Under the pieces are notes generated by a model, which was given only the letters and a program-made list of their open reading frames with translations, was not told the DNA's origin and ran no database searches. Below are positions 44,295 through 45,522 of a stretch of 45,522 nt of DNA, piece by piece (positions within the stretch are counted from its first letter, which is position 1; each line of letters opens with the position of its first letter). Both the position numbers and the translations under genes were made by a program. The DNA comes from Bacillales bacterium (GTDB lineage: Bacteria > Bacillota > Bacilli > Bacillales > DASSOY01): the NCBI GenBank assembly GCA_035700025.1, contig DASSOY010000069.1, forward strand, positions 1 to 45,522. The letters run 5' to 3'.

Positions 44295-45311
44295 TTAGTA
44301 GGTTTTACCGCTTTTCATTAAGCGATCTCGGTCCGGAGCGGTCGGCGGTTGCTCGAACCAATGATTGTCAATCATGATCTTAATGCCGTCAGAGGCGTAC
44401 TTAGTTATTTCCGCCGACAAGCGGCCGTACGCGACCGCCAAATCTTTCCGCAAACTTGTCGCGATTGCCGACCCATAGAAACCGAGTCCGAGTCCGTTTA
44501 AAGTCGACGTCATAAACATTAACAATTTGTCTGAAAACGGGGACTCTGTTGATTCAGTCACCCCTTCGTCTGCAAACACACTTGCCGGCAAGTCGTCTTG
44601 ATTGAGGATGGAAGAAAACACTTCCACATGTTTTTTGGCAATTTCTTTTCCTCTCTTCATGTAGGACCTTATTTTTTCGTTCGATACGGTTTGTGCAAAT
44701 CCGGTCATAACCAATTGACCGATGTAATTCCGCTGCACATTCGCATGCAAGTTGGCGATTTCAAGCGACGTAAGCGGACGGTTGTCGCTGAACCACTGGC
44801 CGAGAAAGTCTTTTCCGCTAATAGATTCTGAGCCGTCGGGAATCGGAATAGACGGGGAACGGACGTACAACCCTTTTTCCAGCAACAAGTTTGTTGCCCG
44901 CTTGTGCAACCGGTTAAAATCGTGCAACCTCCCGGTGAAAAAACCGTAAAGATCCGGACGGGCGGCGAGCGACACCGACAAACTATGAACGTTCAACCCT
45001 AACATGCCAAGATGATGCAAATAGTACAATTTGAAAGGATCCGTAAAAAGCCGCGGCGCGTTCAAGTCGACATCTTCATCGGAAAATCCGATCGGCAGCG
45101 GCCAGTTTTCTTCTTTAAAAAAACGTTCCAATTGTACAAGTCGACGTTCCGTCGTTCGCAGCGAATACTCAAGAATGTCTTGAATGGCCGGATCATCGAC
45201 GTGCTGCAGATGGTGTTTCAACAGGCATATCGTTGACCCGTCTTTTAAATACGTCCCCCATAAGCCGGACATTTCGGAAGAAGTGATTCTTGCGGCATGC
45301 TCCGTTTCCAT
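44295..45311 (-). CDS. DUF3231 protein, two tandem helical-bundle domains
   Basis: A 338-residue, helix-rich protein of the DUF3231 family of spore-formers. It has two related halves of about 165 residues, each predicted as a ferritin-like four-helix bundle: one starts ARITSSEMSGLWGTYLKDG and contains TDPFKLYYLHHLGMLGL; the other starts NRPLTSLEIANLHANVQRN and contains SDKLLMFMTSTLNGLGLGFYG. Function is unknown. Start ATG at 45311 behind GGAGGG with a 9-base spacer; a GTG at 45350 would add 13 residues with weaker support. It lies downstream of the tRNA terminator. Confidence 0.83.
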   Translation of the reverse strand: METEHAARITSSEMSGLWGTYLKDGSTICLLKHHLQHVDDPAIQDILEYSLRTTERRLVQLERFFKEENWPLPIGFSDEDVDLNAPRLFTDPFKLYYLHHLGMLGLNVHSLSVSLAARPDLYGFFTGRLHDFNRLHKRATNLLLEKGLYVRSPSIPIPDGSESISGKDFLGQWFSDNRPLTSLEIANLHANVQRNYIGQLVMTGFAQTVSNEKIRSYMKRGKEIAKKHVEVFSSILNQDDLPASVFADEGVTESTESPFSDKLLMFMTSTLNGLGLGFYGSAIATSLRKDLAVAYGRLSAEITKYASDGIKIMIDNHWFEQPPTAPDRDRLMKSGKTY

Positions 45312-45414
45312 ACGAATAACCCTCCAGTAGTTTTGATCGCTATTTTTCACTGGAACCCTTCTGCTTATTCATGGTCGGAAAACGGGGCACAACGATCGAG
45401 CCATCCAGAAACCG

Positions 45415-45453
45415 AAAAAAGCACGAAATTCGGCAATACACCGAATTTCGTGC
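45415..45453 (-). terminator. Terminator of the tRNA unit
   Basis: A perfect 13-base-pair stem (45421-45433 with 45441-45453) with a 7-base loop. On the minus strand it is followed by TTTTTT (45415-45420), 13 bases behind the tRNA 3' end. The plus side also has TTTT. Confidence 0.93.
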
Positions 45454-45466
45454 TTTTAATAAAAGA

Positions 45467-45522
45467 TGGAGCATAGCGGGATCGAACCGCTGACCTCAAC
45501 ACTGCCAGTGTTGCGCTCTCCC
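45467..45522 (-). tRNA. tRNA-Ala(GGC), 3' part
   Basis: The minus strand at the window edge reads as the 3' three-quarters of a tRNA. GGGAGAGCGC is the D-loop and stem end; the anticodon arm is CAACA CTGGCAG TGTTG with anticodon GGC (alanine, codons GCC/GCU). AGGTC is the variable loop, AGCGG TTCGATC CCGCT the T arm, ATGCTCC the acceptor 3' strand and A the discriminator. CCA is not encoded (TCT follows). The 5' half is outside the window. Confidence 0.93.

Noticed and set aside
44079..44300. Short frames of 25-28 codons around 44080-44300
   Set aside because: No spaced ribosome-binding site and no recognisable composition; likely chance.

Overview
The window is an ordinary-looking chromosomal segment of a spore-forming member of the Bacillaceae. 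The evidence is strong AGGAGG ribosome-binding sites with ATG, GTG and TTG starts, a leuS T-box leader, a CtsR-controlled clpE, a YjcZ-type small sporulation protein, a YhfH protein, a menFDHBE cluster divergent from menA, and the ytpA-ytpB / metK / pckA / ytkD neighbourhood known from Bacillus subtilis. Base composition is near 50% GC and fairly even. I see no prophage, insertion sequence, CRISPR array or plasmid function.

Layout. 1-9.2 kb: the tail of an MFS transporter, then a maltodextrin locus. A five-gene operon on the minus strand (binding protein mdxE, permeases mdxF and mdxG, a GH31 alpha-glucosidase and a LacI-type regulator) diverges from a GH13 neopullulanase-like gene. Three LacI-type operators lie in the shared promoter region. 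9.2-12 kb: leuS with promoter and T-box leader. 12-20.2 kb: a terpenoid/lipid operon (ytpA, ytpB, an epimerase-like SDR gene), metK without a recognisable S-box, pckA with a CcpN-like operator, ytkD, an O-methyltransferase and an overlapping 3-methyladenine glycosylase. 20.2-24.3 kb: a frameshifted GNAT gene, a YkuK-like protein, a YhfH small protein, a chemotaxis receptor with a SigD-type promoter, a small protein with six perfect GYRPWGF heptads, and an EamA transporter.

24.3-31.8 kb: menaquinone synthesis, menF-D-H-B-E on the minus strand and menA divergent; menC is absent. 31.9-34.8 kb: an NhaC-type Na+/H+ antiporter with a long acidic loop, a small membrane protein, a YdjO-type zinc protein and a hotdog thioesterase. 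34.9-38 kb: an ectoine/hydroxyectoine-type ABC importer in the order ehuB-C-D-A. 38-45.5 kb: a small membrane protein, an MFS exporter, clpE, two adjacent unknown membrane proteins (one with an internal duplication), a YjcZ peptide, a DUF3231 protein and the 3' part of tRNA-Ala(GGC).

The points most worth following up are: the heptad-repeat protein, whose DNA repeats differ only at synonymous sites; the two-module PGLGQ membrane protein, whose module resembles the N-terminal extension of MdxF; the one-base frameshift in the GNAT gene; and a 62-codon open frame directly behind the nhaC stop. I did not find a convincing wholly new multi-gene system. All starts were chosen from ribosome-binding sites read by eye, and family assignments come from motifs and remembered family features, not from database searches.
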